Shown: positions 42,006 to 49,824, numbered from the stretch's first letter. The stretch is DNA of 58,455 nucleotides from Candidatus Peregrinibacteria bacterium (GCA_026395555.1 JAPLYO010000032.1:1-58455), one strand, 5' to 3'. Numbers and translations: made by a program. Notes: generated from the letters alone by a model not told the origin.

Positions 42006-42029
42006 CAATCGCTCGTCTGCGCTCGCGTG
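42006..42029 (-). repeat. Intergenic repeat (type B) after rplF
   Basis: Minus strand CACGCGAGC (42029-42021), a 6-nt spacer, then GAGCGATTG and GATCCC. It shares CACGCGAGC-N-GAGCG-N-TTG with the copy after rplO and the GATCCCG tail with the type-A repeats. Confidence 0.55.
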
Positions 42030-42581
42030 TTACTTAGCGCTTGCTGCTGCCTTTCCTGCCTTTCTCTGAACGTGTTCTCCAACGTATCGGATTCCTTTGC
42101 CCTTGTATGGTTCAGGCTTCTTGTACTCACGAATCTTGGCTGCGGTTTCACCAACGAGCTGCTTGTCGATACCTGCAACAGTGATGATGTTCTTCTTTTC
42201 TGCGTCGATAGATAATGTAATGCCCTTTGGAGCTGGAAACTCGATAGTATGAGAGAATCCAAGGAAGAGTGTTAATTTGGATCCGGCTAACTGAGCACGG
42301 TAACCAACTCCCTGAATTTCGAGCTGCTTAGAATAGCCCTTTGAGACTCCTTCGATCATGTTTGCGATGAGTGTTCTCGTAACACCATGAAGACTTCGAT
42401 CTGCTTTTTCTTCGCTGGCTCGTGTGACAACTACCGTATCACCATCAACTTTAATGGTAACACGTGGATGGAACGTGAATTCCATTTCGCCCTTTGGACC
42501 TTTTACTTTAACGTTTGTATCCTTGACGTCTACTGTTACGCCTGATGGGATCTTGACTGGTTGTTTTCCGATTCGTGACAT
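42030..42581 (-). CDS. rplF: 50S ribosomal protein L6
   Basis: 183 residues from ATG 42581 (MSRIGKQPVKIP, the family start; the ORF is open 36 nt further upstream into rpsH). Two L6 domains with DVKDTNVKVKGPKGEM, QGVGYRAQL and the end PEPYKGKGIRYVGEHVQRKAGKAA. L6 lies near the GTPase centre of the large subunit. Confidence 0.97.
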   Translation of the reverse strand: MSRIGKQPVKIPSGVTVDVKDTNVKVKGPKGEMEFTFHPRVTIKVDGDTVVVTRASEEKADRSLHGVTRTLIANMIEGVSKGYSKQLEIQGVGYRAQLAGSKLTLFLGFSHTIEFPAPKGITLSIDAEKKNIITVAGIDKQLVGETAAKIREYKKPEPYKGKGIRYVGEHVQRKAGKAAASAK

Positions 42582-42601
42582 GGTGTATTTGAGATAGGTT
42601 G

Positions 42602-42985
42602 TTAGTAGACTTCGCAAAGTAATTCTCCGCCGAGCTTCTTCTTTCGTGCATCATCGCCGGTCATAATACCTTTTGATGTTGATACGATGCTAATGCCGTA
42701 GCCATTATTCACCCTGAAGAGCTGTTCGTATTTCTTGTAGATTCTCTGTCCAGGTTTGCTGATCTTTCGGATCGTAATGCGCTCAGAATTTTCATTGAAC
42801 ATTACCTGGAGCTCTGGGAATTTTCCATCTTTGAGGATGGCGAAATCCTTGACGTAGTTCTTTGCCTTTAAGATTTTTAGAATATTTTCCTTCATCTGTG
42901 AATACGGCATATGAACGTCAGTATGTCTCGCAGCAATGGCGTTTCGTATTCTCGTGAGCAGGTCTGATATTGGGTCTGTAAGCAT
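42602..42985 (-). CDS. rpsH: 30S ribosomal protein S8
   Basis: 127 residues: MLTDPISDLLTRIRNAIAAR, ISKPGQRIYKKYEQL and the C-terminal GISIVSTSKGIMTGDDARKKKLGGELLCEVY, all S8 landmarks. S8 binds helix 21 of 16S rRNA. Lies between rpsN and rplF. Confidence 0.97.
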   Translation of the reverse strand: MLTDPISDLLTRIRNAIAARHTDVHMPYSQMKENILKILKAKNYVKDFAILKDGKFPELQVMFNENSERITIRKISKPGQRIYKKYEQLFRVNNGYGISIVSTSKGIMTGDDARKKKLGGELLCEVY

Positions 42986-43037
42986 GTGGTGAACGTTAGT
43001 AAGGCAAGTAATTGATTATTTTATAGAGAGGAGAGTT

Positions 43038-43262
43038 TTACCAAGATGACTTTCGAAGGCCTGGAATAAGACCTTTCTGAGCGTGCTCTCGGAAACAGAT
43101 ACGGCACATGTCGAATTTTCTCATGTAGGCATGTACTCTTCCGCAAAGTCCACATCGATTGTAGGCGCGTGTAGCGTGTACTGGCTTCTTGCCCTTTGCG
43201 ATGCTTTTTGCTACCGCTTCGCGTCCTTTTCGTGCCTTGTTGATCAGTGATTTTTTTGCCAT
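43038..43262 (-). CDS. rpsN: 30S ribosomal protein S14, zinc-binding type
   Basis: 74 residues, a little longer than usual type Z (61) because of an N-terminal Lys-rich piece. [21 protein letters not shown] gives the C-x2-C ... C-x2-C zinc site, followed by [17 protein letters not shown]. Adjacent to rplE as expected. Confidence 0.96.
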   Translation of the reverse strand: MAKKSLINKARKGREAVAKSIAKGKKPVHATRAYNRCGLCGRVHAYMRKFDMCRICFREHAQKGLIPGLRKSSW

Positions 43263-43296
43263 AAGAGTGTTAAGATAATTGGGGGAACGGGGTCAT

Positions 43297-43311
43297 GACA
43301 CCTTCGGTGCC
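43297..43311 (-). repeat. Intergenic stem-loop repeat (type A) after rplE
   Basis: GGCACC-GAA-GGTGTC on the minus strand (one G-U pair), 2 nt after the rplE stop codon; followed by ATGACCCCGTTCC. Same layout as the rpoA, rpsD and rpsM copies. Confidence 0.7.
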
Positions 43312-43313
43312 TG

Positions 43314-43892
43314 TTATGATTTTTTCTTACTTTTCTTGTCTGAGATAAGCTCATCTTTTTTGAATGGGAATCCGAGAGCGCTGAGAAGTGCGAATCCATC
43401 GTCTTTGTTTGTAGCGGTCGTAACAATCGTAATCTGTACGCCGTGTGCTTTTTCGATGTCGTCAGGGTTTATTTCTGGGAAAACAGTGTGCTCCTTGAGT
43501 CCAAGAGAGTAACTACCCTGTTCGTCGAGTGATCTTCGAGTTAAACCTCGGAAGTCACGGATACGTGGCATAACGACATTAATGAGCTTGTTGAGAAACT
43601 CGAACATACGCTTGCCTCGAAGAGTGACCACGATACCTGTTGGAAGACCGATACGTGATTTGAAGTTAGAAATAGCCTTCTTTGCTAATGTAACGACAGG
43701 CTTCTGGCCCGTGATCGTAGCAACGTTAGCAATGATACTGTCATAATCCTTGTTTCCGCGAGTCATGACGGAGCCGATGCCTACGTGAACTTTGACGCAC
43801 TTAAGCATTGGCACTGCCATGCTGTTTTTCTTTCCGAGCTCTTTTTTCAGTGCAGGGAGTATGTTCTTTTTGTAGTTTTCTGCGAAGTTCAT
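43314..43892 (-). CDS. rplE: 50S ribosomal protein L5
   Basis: 192 residues with NSMAVPMLKCVKVHVGIG, GQKPVVTLAKKAISNFKSRIGLPTG, VTLRGKRMFEFLNKLI, and YSLGLKEHTVFPEINPDD. The last ~15 residues are Lys/Ser-rich. L5 binds 5S rRNA and contacts the P-site tRNA. Confidence 0.97.
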   Translation of the reverse strand: MNFAENYKKNILPALKKELGKKNSMAVPMLKCVKVHVGIGSVMTRGNKDYDSIIANVATITGQKPVVTLAKKAISNFKSRIGLPTGIVVTLRGKRMFEFLNKLINVVMPRIRDFRGLTRRSLDEQGSYSLGLKEHTVFPEINPDDIEKAHGVQITIVTTATNKDDGFALLSALGFPFKKDELISDKKSKKKS

Positions 43893-43928
43893 AGTAAGTT
43901 GTTGGTGTGTAGTAGTGTAATTGGTTGA

Positions 43929-44252
43929 TTACTTGGTGGCTTTCTCATTGCCGAGTGGCTCTCCTGAGCGTACTGCGACTCTGACCTTTTGTCCTGCGAT
44001 AGTCTTGTAGGCGATTCGAGTTGGTTTTCCAGATTTCGGATCAAGGACCTGTGCATTAGATGCGCTGATAGGTGCTTCGTATTTCACGATCTCACCTGCA
44101 GCGGATGCAGTCTTCTTCATATGTCTTGTTCGGATGTTCACCTTTTCAACCACGATCTGGTTCTTGGCGACAAGAAGACGCATGATCTTTCCCTTCTTTC
44201 CTTTGTCTTTTCCTGCGATGATGACGACGGTATCGTTCGTTTTGAGTTTCAT
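43929..44252 (-). CDS. rplX: 50S ribosomal protein L24
   Basis: 107 residues. The KOW motif (DTVVIIAGKDKGKKGKIMRL) is followed by VEKVNIRTRHMKKTA and EAPISASNAQVLDPKSG-type segments. An assembly initiator of the 50S subunit. Lies 13 nt after rplN. Confidence 0.97.
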   Translation of the reverse strand: MKLKTNDTVVIIAGKDKGKKGKIMRLLVAKNQIVVEKVNIRTRHMKKTASAAGEIVKYEAPISASNAQVLDPKSGKPTRIAYKTIAGQKVRVAVRSGEPLGNEKATK

Positions 44253-44265
44253 TGGTAATGATAAG

Positions 44266-44634
44266 TTAAACTACTTCAGGGGCTAGTGAGATAATTTTCT
44301 GGAATCCACGCTCACGAAGTTCTCGTGCGATAGGTCCGAAGACACGTGTTCCTTTTGGTTCTCCTTCTTTGTTGACGATGACAACAGCGTTCTCATCGAA
44401 TCGGACAGAAGTACCATCTTTGCGTGAGATTGTTTTCTTGGTTCGTACGATAACAGCACGTTCTACGGCCTTCTTCTTTACGAGGCCTCGTGGAGCAGCT
44501 TCTTTTACGGAAACGATGATGACATCGCCAACTCCGGCATATCGTCGCTTTGAGGCTCCGAGAACCTTGAAGCATCCTACGATTTTTGCGCCTGAGTTAT
44601 CTGCTACGGTGAGAATGGATCGATCTTGAATCAT
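44266..44634 (-). CDS. rplN: 50S ribosomal protein L14
   Basis: 122 residues, beginning [20 protein letters not shown] and ending [16 protein letters not shown], with [20 protein letters not shown] between. This is one of the most conserved large-subunit proteins and makes inter-subunit bridges. Confidence 0.98.
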   Translation of the reverse strand: MIQDRSILTVADNSGAKIVGCFKVLGASKRRYAGVGDVIIVSVKEAAPRGLVKKKAVERAVIVRTKKTISRKDGTSVRFDENAVVIVNKEGEPKGTRVFGPIARELRERGFQKIISLAPEVV

Positions 44635-44659
44635 ATAGTTGGTTTACTTACTGGGGGAA

Positions 44660-44899
44660 TTATTTCTTAGGTGTTACTGGGGCGACTAAACTCCATCTTT
44701 TTAGCTTGCTTGTTGGCTTTGTCTCGTAGATCGTGACGGTCTCTCCGAGGACGGCTTTTCCCTCCTCGTCATGAGCGTAGAACTTGCTTGATACACGGTA
44801 CTGCTTCTTGTATTTCGGATGTGTTCTGTATGAGTGTACGGTTATGATTGCAGTCTTCTGCATCTTGGTTCCGGTAACGATTCCTGTGATTGTTCTCAT
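44660..44899 (-). CDS. rpsQ: 30S ribosomal protein S17
   Basis: 79 residues, OB-fold: TGIVTGTKMQKTAIITV, RTHPKYKKQYRVSSKFYAHDEE and ETVTIYETKPTSKLKRWSLV are S17 motifs. Early 30S assembly protein, placed between rpmC and rplN. Confidence 0.97.
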   Translation of the reverse strand: MRTITGIVTGTKMQKTAIITVHSYRTHPKYKKQYRVSSKFYAHDEEGKAVLGETVTIYETKPTSKLKRWSLVAPVTPKK

Positions 44900-44926
44900 G
44901 TAAGTTGACGTTAAGTTGAAGGTGGA

Positions 44927-45280
44927 TTATTTCTTTGAAGCGACCTTTGCGCTCTTCTTCCCCAAGGGATGCTTCGCTATTGCTTTGATGGCAGGGGATT
45001 TAGCTTTAGATTCGGTTTTTGCCTCTGCGCGGCCTGTATCTTGCACTTTTTCCTCGCTGTTTTCAAGGGCATCTTTTGATTCTGTCGTCTCGGATGGAGT
45101 TCTCTGGAGAACTGTTAGAATCTGAGCGATTGTTTTCTTGAGAGCTTTGATCTGGTGAGAAGCCTTTTCCTGCTTGTTTGCTACCTTGTAACGAATGTCG
45201 AAGAGTGACTTTCGGCTTGTTTCAAGATCCTTAAGGAGCTTTGTTCTATTCATTGATGTGAGTTCTGCGAATGTTGCCAT
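44927..45280 (-). CDS. rpmC: 50S ribosomal protein L29 with long C-terminal extension
   Basis: The L29 helices (ELTSMNRTKLLKDLETSRKS, SHQIKALKKTIAQILTVL) take up residues 6-63. The remaining ~54 residues are Glu/Lys/Ala-rich low complexity, nearly doubling the usual 60-70-residue length. L29 sits at the exit tunnel, so the extension could meet emerging chains; this is inference. It starts 7 nt after rplP. Confidence 0.93.
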   Translation of the reverse strand: MATFAELTSMNRTKLLKDLETSRKSLFDIRYKVANKQEKASHQIKALKKTIAQILTVLQRTPSETTESKDALENSEEKVQDTGRAEAKTESKAKSPAIKAIAKHPLGKKSAKVASKK

Positions 45281-45287
45281 AGAAGTA

Positions 45288-45707
45288 TTAAATTATGTCT
45301 TTCGTAAAGTATCGTGATTGAATAGGTAATTTGTGTGATGCAAGAGTGATAGCTTCTTTGGCCTGCTTCTCTGGGAGACCATCGATCTCGAAGAGGACGG
45401 TTCCAGCTTTTACTTGTGCGCAGAAGAACTCAGGTTCTCCTTTTCCTCCACCCATCGGAACTTCAGCTGCTTTCCGAGTGATCTGTTTGTCTGGGAAGAT
45501 GCGAATCCATACTCTTCCTCCACGTTTTGTGAAGCGGGCCATCGTCTTACGTGCTGACTCGATCTGTCGTGAGGTGATCTCACCAGCCTGTGTAGCCTTG
45601 AGACCGGAGCTACCATAAACGAGAGATGTTCCTTTTGTCGCAACACCACTAACGTGTCCACGCATACGGAAGCTTTTTCTGAATTTGGTTTTTTTCGGTG
45701 ATAACAT
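45288..45707 (-). CDS. rplP: 50S ribosomal protein L16
   Basis: 139 residues: MLSPKKTKFRKSFRMRGH, FGSSGLKA-like YGSSGLKATQAGEITSRQIE, RIFPDKQITRKAAEVPMGGGKG and LPIQSRYF. L16 organises the A-site region of the large subunit. Follows rpsC as expected. Confidence 0.97.
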   Translation of the reverse strand: MLSPKKTKFRKSFRMRGHVSGVATKGTSLVYGSSGLKATQAGEITSRQIESARKTMARFTKRGGRVWIRIFPDKQITRKAAEVPMGGGKGEPEFFCAQVKAGTVLFEIDGLPEKQAKEAITLASHKLPIQSRYFTKDII

Positions 45708-45740
45708 TAGGGTAGTTTTTTACGTGTAAGGAGAAAATAT

Positions 45741-46409
45741 TTATTCAGCTGTGGCCATCTGGTCCTCAGGCGCGCTCTTCTTCTTGAAGACCATACCTCG
45801 GAAGATCCATACTTTTACACCGATCAATCCATACGCTGTATGGGCTGGAACGAGGGCGTAATCGATATCTGCTCGGAGTGTTTGAAGTGGAACTTTTCCC
45901 TTGGTGAAGAACTCGCTTCGTGAGATCTCAACACCGTTGAGACGACCGGCTACGAGAACCTTCGCTCCTAGAGCTCCTGCCTCAAGTGCTTTTTCGATAA
46001 GCATCTTGGCGGCACGACGGTAAGAGATACGCTTTTCGATCTGCTGAACGATATTCTCTGCTGCGAGACGTGCATCGAGTGTTGGCTTCTTTACTTCTCG
46101 GATGTTGATGATGTATTTGTCTCCTGTCATTTTCTCGAGAGCTGCCTTGAGCTCCTCTACGGCAGATCCGCCTTTTCCGATAATGTTACCAGGTCGTCCT
46201 GTGTATACATTCAATGTGACGTTGTGTGATGTTCGAAGAATCTCGATACGGGACAATCCAGCTTCCTTCAATTTCTTCTCAACGAAGTTTCGAACCTTAA
46301 GGTCCTCATGAAGTGTCTTGGTGAATTCTTTACCCTTGGCGAACCACTTTGAGTCCCAAGTTCGGTAACTTCCCATTCGGTAGCTATTTGGATTGATTTT
46401 TTGTCCCAT
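45741..46409 (-). CDS. rpsC: 30S ribosomal protein S3
   Basis: 222 residues. N-terminal KH domain with VYTGRPGNIIGKGGSAVEEL (GxxG loop), then SYRRAAKMLIEKALEAGALGAKVL and an S3 C-terminal domain ending in KVWIFRGMVFKK. It forms part of the mRNA entry channel. Confidence 0.98.
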   Translation of the reverse strand: MGQKINPNSYRMGSYRTWDSKWFAKGKEFTKTLHEDLKVRNFVEKKLKEAGLSRIEILRTSHNVTLNVYTGRPGNIIGKGGSAVEELKAALEKMTGDKYIINIREVKKPTLDARLAAENIVQQIEKRISYRRAAKMLIEKALEAGALGAKVLVAGRLNGVEISRSEFFTKGKVPLQTLRADIDYALVPAHTAYGLIGVKVWIFRGMVFKKKSAPEDQMATAE

Positions 46410-46434
46410 GGACTTAGTGTAGTTAAAGACGTAA

Positions 46435-46911
46435 TTAAGATTTTGGAGATGTGACTTTGACGCTGCTCTTCTTTGCAGAAGCGACTTTAGGAGCTTTTGC
46501 CTTTACTGCTTTTGCTTCCTTTGCTGTCTCAGTTTTTGCTTCTGCTTTCTCTGCTTTGCTCTTTTTCTTTGATTCTGGTTCTTCTCCTTTTACTCCAAGC
46601 TTCGTAGTAATGACTGACATTCTCTTGAGAATTGGGTGAGCTCTTCCTCGTGAGACCGGATTAAATCGCTTAAGTGTTGGTCCCTTTCCTACGATAATTT
46701 CATCAATGAAGAGAGTTTCTTTGTCCTGCTTGAAGTTGTTTTCAGCGTTAGCCACTGCGGATGCGAGTGCCTTTCGAACGATCTCTGCAGCTTTCTTGGT
46801 TGTGAATCTCAGGATGCTGTCCGCTTCGACAACTGACTTCCTGCGAACCATCTCAGCAACGAGGTTGAGTTTTTTTGGTGAGATGCGAATGTTTGAGATG
46901 ATTGACTTCAT
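46435..46911 (-). CDS. rplV: 50S ribosomal protein L22 with C-terminal Lys/Ala-rich tail
   Basis: The L22 fold (IRISPKKLNLVAEMVRRKSV, ALASAVANAENNF, GRAHPILKRMSVI) ends near residue 107; a tail of about 50 residues is dominated by Lys, Ala and Glu. The usual length is about 110. L22 reaches into the exit tunnel. Confidence 0.95.
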   Translation of the reverse strand: MKSIISNIRISPKKLNLVAEMVRRKSVVEADSILRFTTKKAAEIVRKALASAVANAENNFKQDKETLFIDEIIVGKGPTLKRFNPVSRGRAHPILKRMSVITTKLGVKGEEPESKKKSKAEKAEAKTETAKEAKAVKAKAPKVASAKKSSVKVTSPKS

Positions 46912-46936
46912 TAGTATAGGAGATTAAATATGCGAC

Positions 46937-47215
46937 TTAAGCGGTTGCCTTGGCGAGTTTACCGCCGTGGCCTTTGAATTTACGTGTTGGGGAGAACTCT
47001 CCAAGTCGGTGACCAACCATCTGTTCCGTTACGAACACAGGAATGAACTGTTTTCCATTGTGAACGGCGAAGGTGTGTCCAACGAAGTCTGGTGAGATTA
47101 CTGACTCTCGTGACCATGTTTTTACCGGTTTCTTCTGGCCTGTTGCATCAAGTGCTGCGACTTTTTTAATGAGCTTTGCATCTATGAATGGACCTTTTTT
47201 GAGACTTCGTGACAT
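46937..47215 (-). CDS. rpsS: 30S ribosomal protein S19
   Basis: 92 residues: [41 protein letters not shown] and [18 protein letters not shown]. Head protein of the 30S subunit. The mRNA before the ATG is CUCUCUCCCC, pyrimidine-rich, with no Shine-Dalgarno sequence. Confidence 0.98.
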   Translation of the reverse strand: MSRSLKKGPFIDAKLIKKVAALDATGQKKPVKTWSRESVISPDFVGHTFAVHNGKQFIPVFVTEQMVGHRLGEFSPTRKFKGHGGKLAKATA

Positions 47216-47258
47216 GGGGAGAGAGTTATGGGAGTGTTATATTTTTTGAACGTGTCTG

Positions 47259-48107
47259 TTATTTCTTCTGCTTACGTGATGGTCGTCGGGTGACGATCTT
47301 GATATTGCTGTATTTCTTGCGATTTCGTGTCTTGTATCCAAGTGCTGGCTTGCCCCATGGAGTTTTAGGATGTTTCAAACCGATTGAGTTTCGAGCTTCA
47401 CCTCCACCGTGTGGATGGTCGCAAGGGTTCATAACCTTACCTCGGACGATTGGTCTCCATCCCATGTGTCGTCGAATACCTGCTTTTCCGTGAATAACGT
47501 TTGAGTGGTCTGAGTTGCTTACGATACCTATAGTTGCGTAGCACTCCTTGCTGATAAGTCGAACTTCGCCTGATGGCATCTGAACGTGAGCCATCTCACT
47601 TTCGAGAGATACGAGTTTTCCGCTTGAACCTGCTGAACGAATCAACTGGCCTCCGCTTCCTTCTGTAAGCTCGAGATTGTGAATGCTGAATCCGATTGGA
47701 ATATTAATAAGCTTCATGCGATTACCAGTTTTTGGCTTCGCTTTGCCCTTTGTGACAATCTCTTCGCCAACCTTAATTCCTGCTGGGGCGATATGATATC
47801 TCTTTTCTCCGTCAGCGTATGCAACGAGCATAATGAAGGCGGATCGGTTTGGATCGTACTCAATTTCTTTTACGATTGCGGGAATATTCAACTTATCGGA
47901 CTGTTTGAAATCCATGATTCGGTACATACGTCGTGCTCCACCTCCGCGGTGTCGAGTCGTGATCTTACCCTGGTTGTTTCGACCAGCGTTGTTTTTCAAA
48001 CGAGTGATCAAACTCTTTTCTGGGTTTTTTGTGGTGATCTCATCGTATGTGAGAGAGACTTTCTGTCTCATTCCCGGCGTAGTTGGCTTAAATGTTTTGA
48101 TTCCCAT
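47259..48107 (-). CDS. rplB: 50S ribosomal protein L2
   Basis: 282 residues, with KNNAGRNNQGKITTRHRGGG, SHDYKIIDF-like RIMDFKQSDK, and the peptidyl-transferase-near GKVMNPCDHPHGGGEARN with its conserved histidine. The largest and most conserved 50S protein. A GTGTC-TGTTA stretch like the right half of the type-A repeats follows its stop codon, but without the left arm. Confidence 0.98.
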   Translation of the reverse strand: MGIKTFKPTTPGMRQKVSLTYDEITTKNPEKSLITRLKNNAGRNNQGKITTRHRGGGARRMYRIMDFKQSDKLNIPAIVKEIEYDPNRSAFIMLVAYADGEKRYHIAPAGIKVGEEIVTKGKAKPKTGNRMKLINIPIGFSIHNLELTEGSGGQLIRSAGSSGKLVSLESEMAHVQMPSGEVRLISKECYATIGIVSNSDHSNVIHGKAGIRRHMGWRPIVRGKVMNPCDHPHGGGEARNSIGLKHPKTPWGKPALGYKTRNRKKYSNIKIVTRRPSRKQKK

Positions 48108-48115
48108 ATGATCTA

Positions 48116-48415
48116 TTATTTAGATGATTTTGACTGAAATACGTCAACCTTTTTATTTCCCTTGAGCGTGATAATCGCTTTTCTTCCTGCGGATCGTCGT
48201 GTCATTTCCTTTCCTTTTCCGATGATTCGAGTCTTCTTGCGGATATTGATCATTCGAACGTCTTTGACCTTCTCTCCGAAGAGCTTCTCGAATGCCTGTT
48301 TTACTCCAACTTTTGTAGCATTTGTTGCTACCTGGAAGGTGTAAACACCTTTCTCCATGTTGAGAGATGACTTCTCACTTACTACTGGTTTTTTGAGGAC
48401 AGATAAATTTATCAT
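48116..48415 (-). CDS. rplW: 50S ribosomal protein L23
   Basis: 99 residues with VLKKPVVSEKSSLNMEKGVYTFQV, VGVKQAFEKLFGEKVKDVRMINI, and an ending in ITLKGNKKVDVF. L23 is the docking site for trigger factor and SRP at the exit tunnel. It follows rplD by 4 nt. Confidence 0.97.
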   Translation of the reverse strand: MINLSVLKKPVVSEKSSLNMEKGVYTFQVATNATKVGVKQAFEKLFGEKVKDVRMINIRKKTRIIGKGKEMTRRSAGRKAIITLKGNKKVDVFQSKSSK

Positions 48416-48419
48416 GGGA

Positions 48420-49055
48420 TTATTTTACAGATGGGGCGAATACTGTTTGCATTTTTTCGATAGCATCCTTAAGGAAGATAACTTCACCATACTTGATGAG
48501 ATCCTTGATGTTGAGATAGTTAACGAGAATTGTTTTTACGTTTGATACGTTTCGTGCTGATTTTTCAAGATTCACATTCTTCTCAGCGAGAACGATAAGG
48601 GCATCCTGCTTCACAGGAAGCTTCTTGATCATTGCTGCAAATGTTTTTGCGCTTGGTTTTTCTGTTTTGAAGCTGTCGAGTACTACTACCTCATTCTCTC
48701 CTGCCTTCTTTGTGAGAGCGCCGAAGATAGCCATTCTACGCATCTGTTTTGGCATTCTCATCTCGAAGTTTGCGTTGCTACGTGGACCAAAAGCGACACC
48801 ACCACCGATGTAGTGTGGGTTTCGTGTTGAACCCTGACGTGCACGACCAGTTCCTTTTTGTGCGTAAGGCTTTCTGCCACCACCTCGTACTTCTGCCTTT
48901 GTCTTGGTGTGTGCAATAGCGTTACGGCCGTTTGAGAGCTGTCGTAGAAGTGCCTCATGTACGAGACCCCCCTTGAACTTAACCTCGAAGAACTCTTTTG
49001 GAGCATCTACTGTACCGGTTTTTTCGCCATTCTGATTGTAAAGATCGAGTTTCAT
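48420..49055 (-). CDS. rplD: 50S ribosomal protein L4
   Basis: 211 residues: VHEALLRQLSNGRNAIAHTKT, EVRGGGRKPYAQKGTGRARQG, SHYIGGG-like NPHYIGGGVAFGP. L4 lines the exit tunnel; in some bacteria it also represses its own operon through the leader RNA, and this operon does have a structured leader. Confidence 0.98.
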   Translation of the reverse strand: MKLDLYNQNGEKTGTVDAPKEFFEVKFKGGLVHEALLRQLSNGRNAIAHTKTKAEVRGGGRKPYAQKGTGRARQGSTRNPHYIGGGVAFGPRSNANFEMRMPKQMRRMAIFGALTKKAGENEVVVLDSFKTEKPSAKTFAAMIKKLPVKQDALIVLAEKNVNLEKSARNVSNVKTILVNYLNIKDLIKYGEVIFLKDAIEKMQTVFAPSVK

Positions 49056-49075
49056 TTCTTGAGAGTAATAGAGAT

Positions 49076-49666
49076 TTAAGCTTTTTTACTGATTACGACG
49101 AGGCATCCGGTTGCTCCTGGTACAGCGCCTTTGAGACCAATGAGGTTGTTTTCAGCGTTGATATAGGCGACCTTAACCTTTGTAAGTGTAATCATATCTG
49201 ATCCCATGTGGCCCGGAAGCTTCTGACCCTTAGAGATCTTACCTGGTTTTGCACGGCAACCAACGGAACCTGGTTCGCGGTGGAAATGTGAACCGTGTGA
49301 TCGAGGTCCTCCACGGAAGTTATATCTCTTCATAACACCCTGGAAGCCTTTTCCTTTTGAGATGCCACTAATAGATACTACCGTCATGTCTTTCAATGAT
49401 TCTACCGTAATCTTGTCTCCTTTGTTAAAATTCGCCTCTTCTCCATCTGCGAGAGTGAACTCTCTCATGTGGCGGAACGGACGAGTTTTCTTGGACCTTT
49501 GACTATCGTCGTAACCGACGACCATCGCAGAATAACCATCTTTTGCTACCGTTTTGACTTGTGTAACCGTATTAGGGGTGCACTCGACGACGGTGATGGG
49601 AATAATCTTGCCATCCGCTTGCTGGATGCGTGTCATACCTACTTTTTTTCCGAGGATGCCAGTCAT
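49076..49666 (-). CDS. rplC: 50S ribosomal protein L3
   Basis: 196 residues beginning MTGILGKKVGMTRI, with SKGKGFQGVMKRYNFRGGPRSHGSH and GCRAKPGKISKGQKLPGHMG. First gene of the operon here: rpsJ (S10), which usually precedes rplC, is not upstream in the window and must lie elsewhere or be in another cluster. The 5' UTR is about 150 nt. Confidence 0.98.
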   Translation of the reverse strand: MTGILGKKVGMTRIQQADGKIIPITVVECTPNTVTQVKTVAKDGYSAMVVGYDDSQRSKKTRPFRHMREFTLADGEEANFNKGDKITVESLKDMTVVSISGISKGKGFQGVMKRYNFRGGPRSHGSHFHREPGSVGCRAKPGKISKGQKLPGHMGSDMITLTKVKVAYINAENNLIGLKGAVPGATGCLVVISKKA

Positions 49667-49717
49667 ATTGTATGGGGATAATGTAACGAGGACTGCAGAG
49701 TGTGAAGAGGAGGTTCT

Positions 49718-49756
49718 GAACCCTACAATACTTTCGGATGAAGATCGTAGTGGTTC
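49718..49756 (-). ncRNA. Structured leader of the rplC operon
   Basis: In the minus-strand 5' UTR, GAACC-A-CTACGAT (49756-49744) pairs with ATTGTAG-GGTTC (49729-49718), a 12-bp stem with one bulged A and one G-U pair. Immediately downstream GGTTC-A-GAACC offers an alternative short hairpin that uses the same GGTTC, so two shapes compete. A GCC-GCAA-GGC hairpin lies before them. Ribosomal-protein leaders of this size are often autoregulatory. Confidence 0.55.
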
Positions 49757-49824
49757 TCCCGTGTGCCTTGCGGCTAAGCCATGTGGCCTATGAGATGAAC
49801 ATTCAAACTGGACTTTGCGGGGGT

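Noticed and set aside
47246..47258. A further type-A stem-loop after rplB
   Set aside because: Only the right half (GTGTC-TGTTA) is present; there is no left arm to pair with.
49667..49818. A tRNA gene in the rplC leader (GGGTTC-like T-arm feature)
   Set aside because: No acceptor stem or anticodon arm can be drawn; the pairing fits a simple leader hairpin better.
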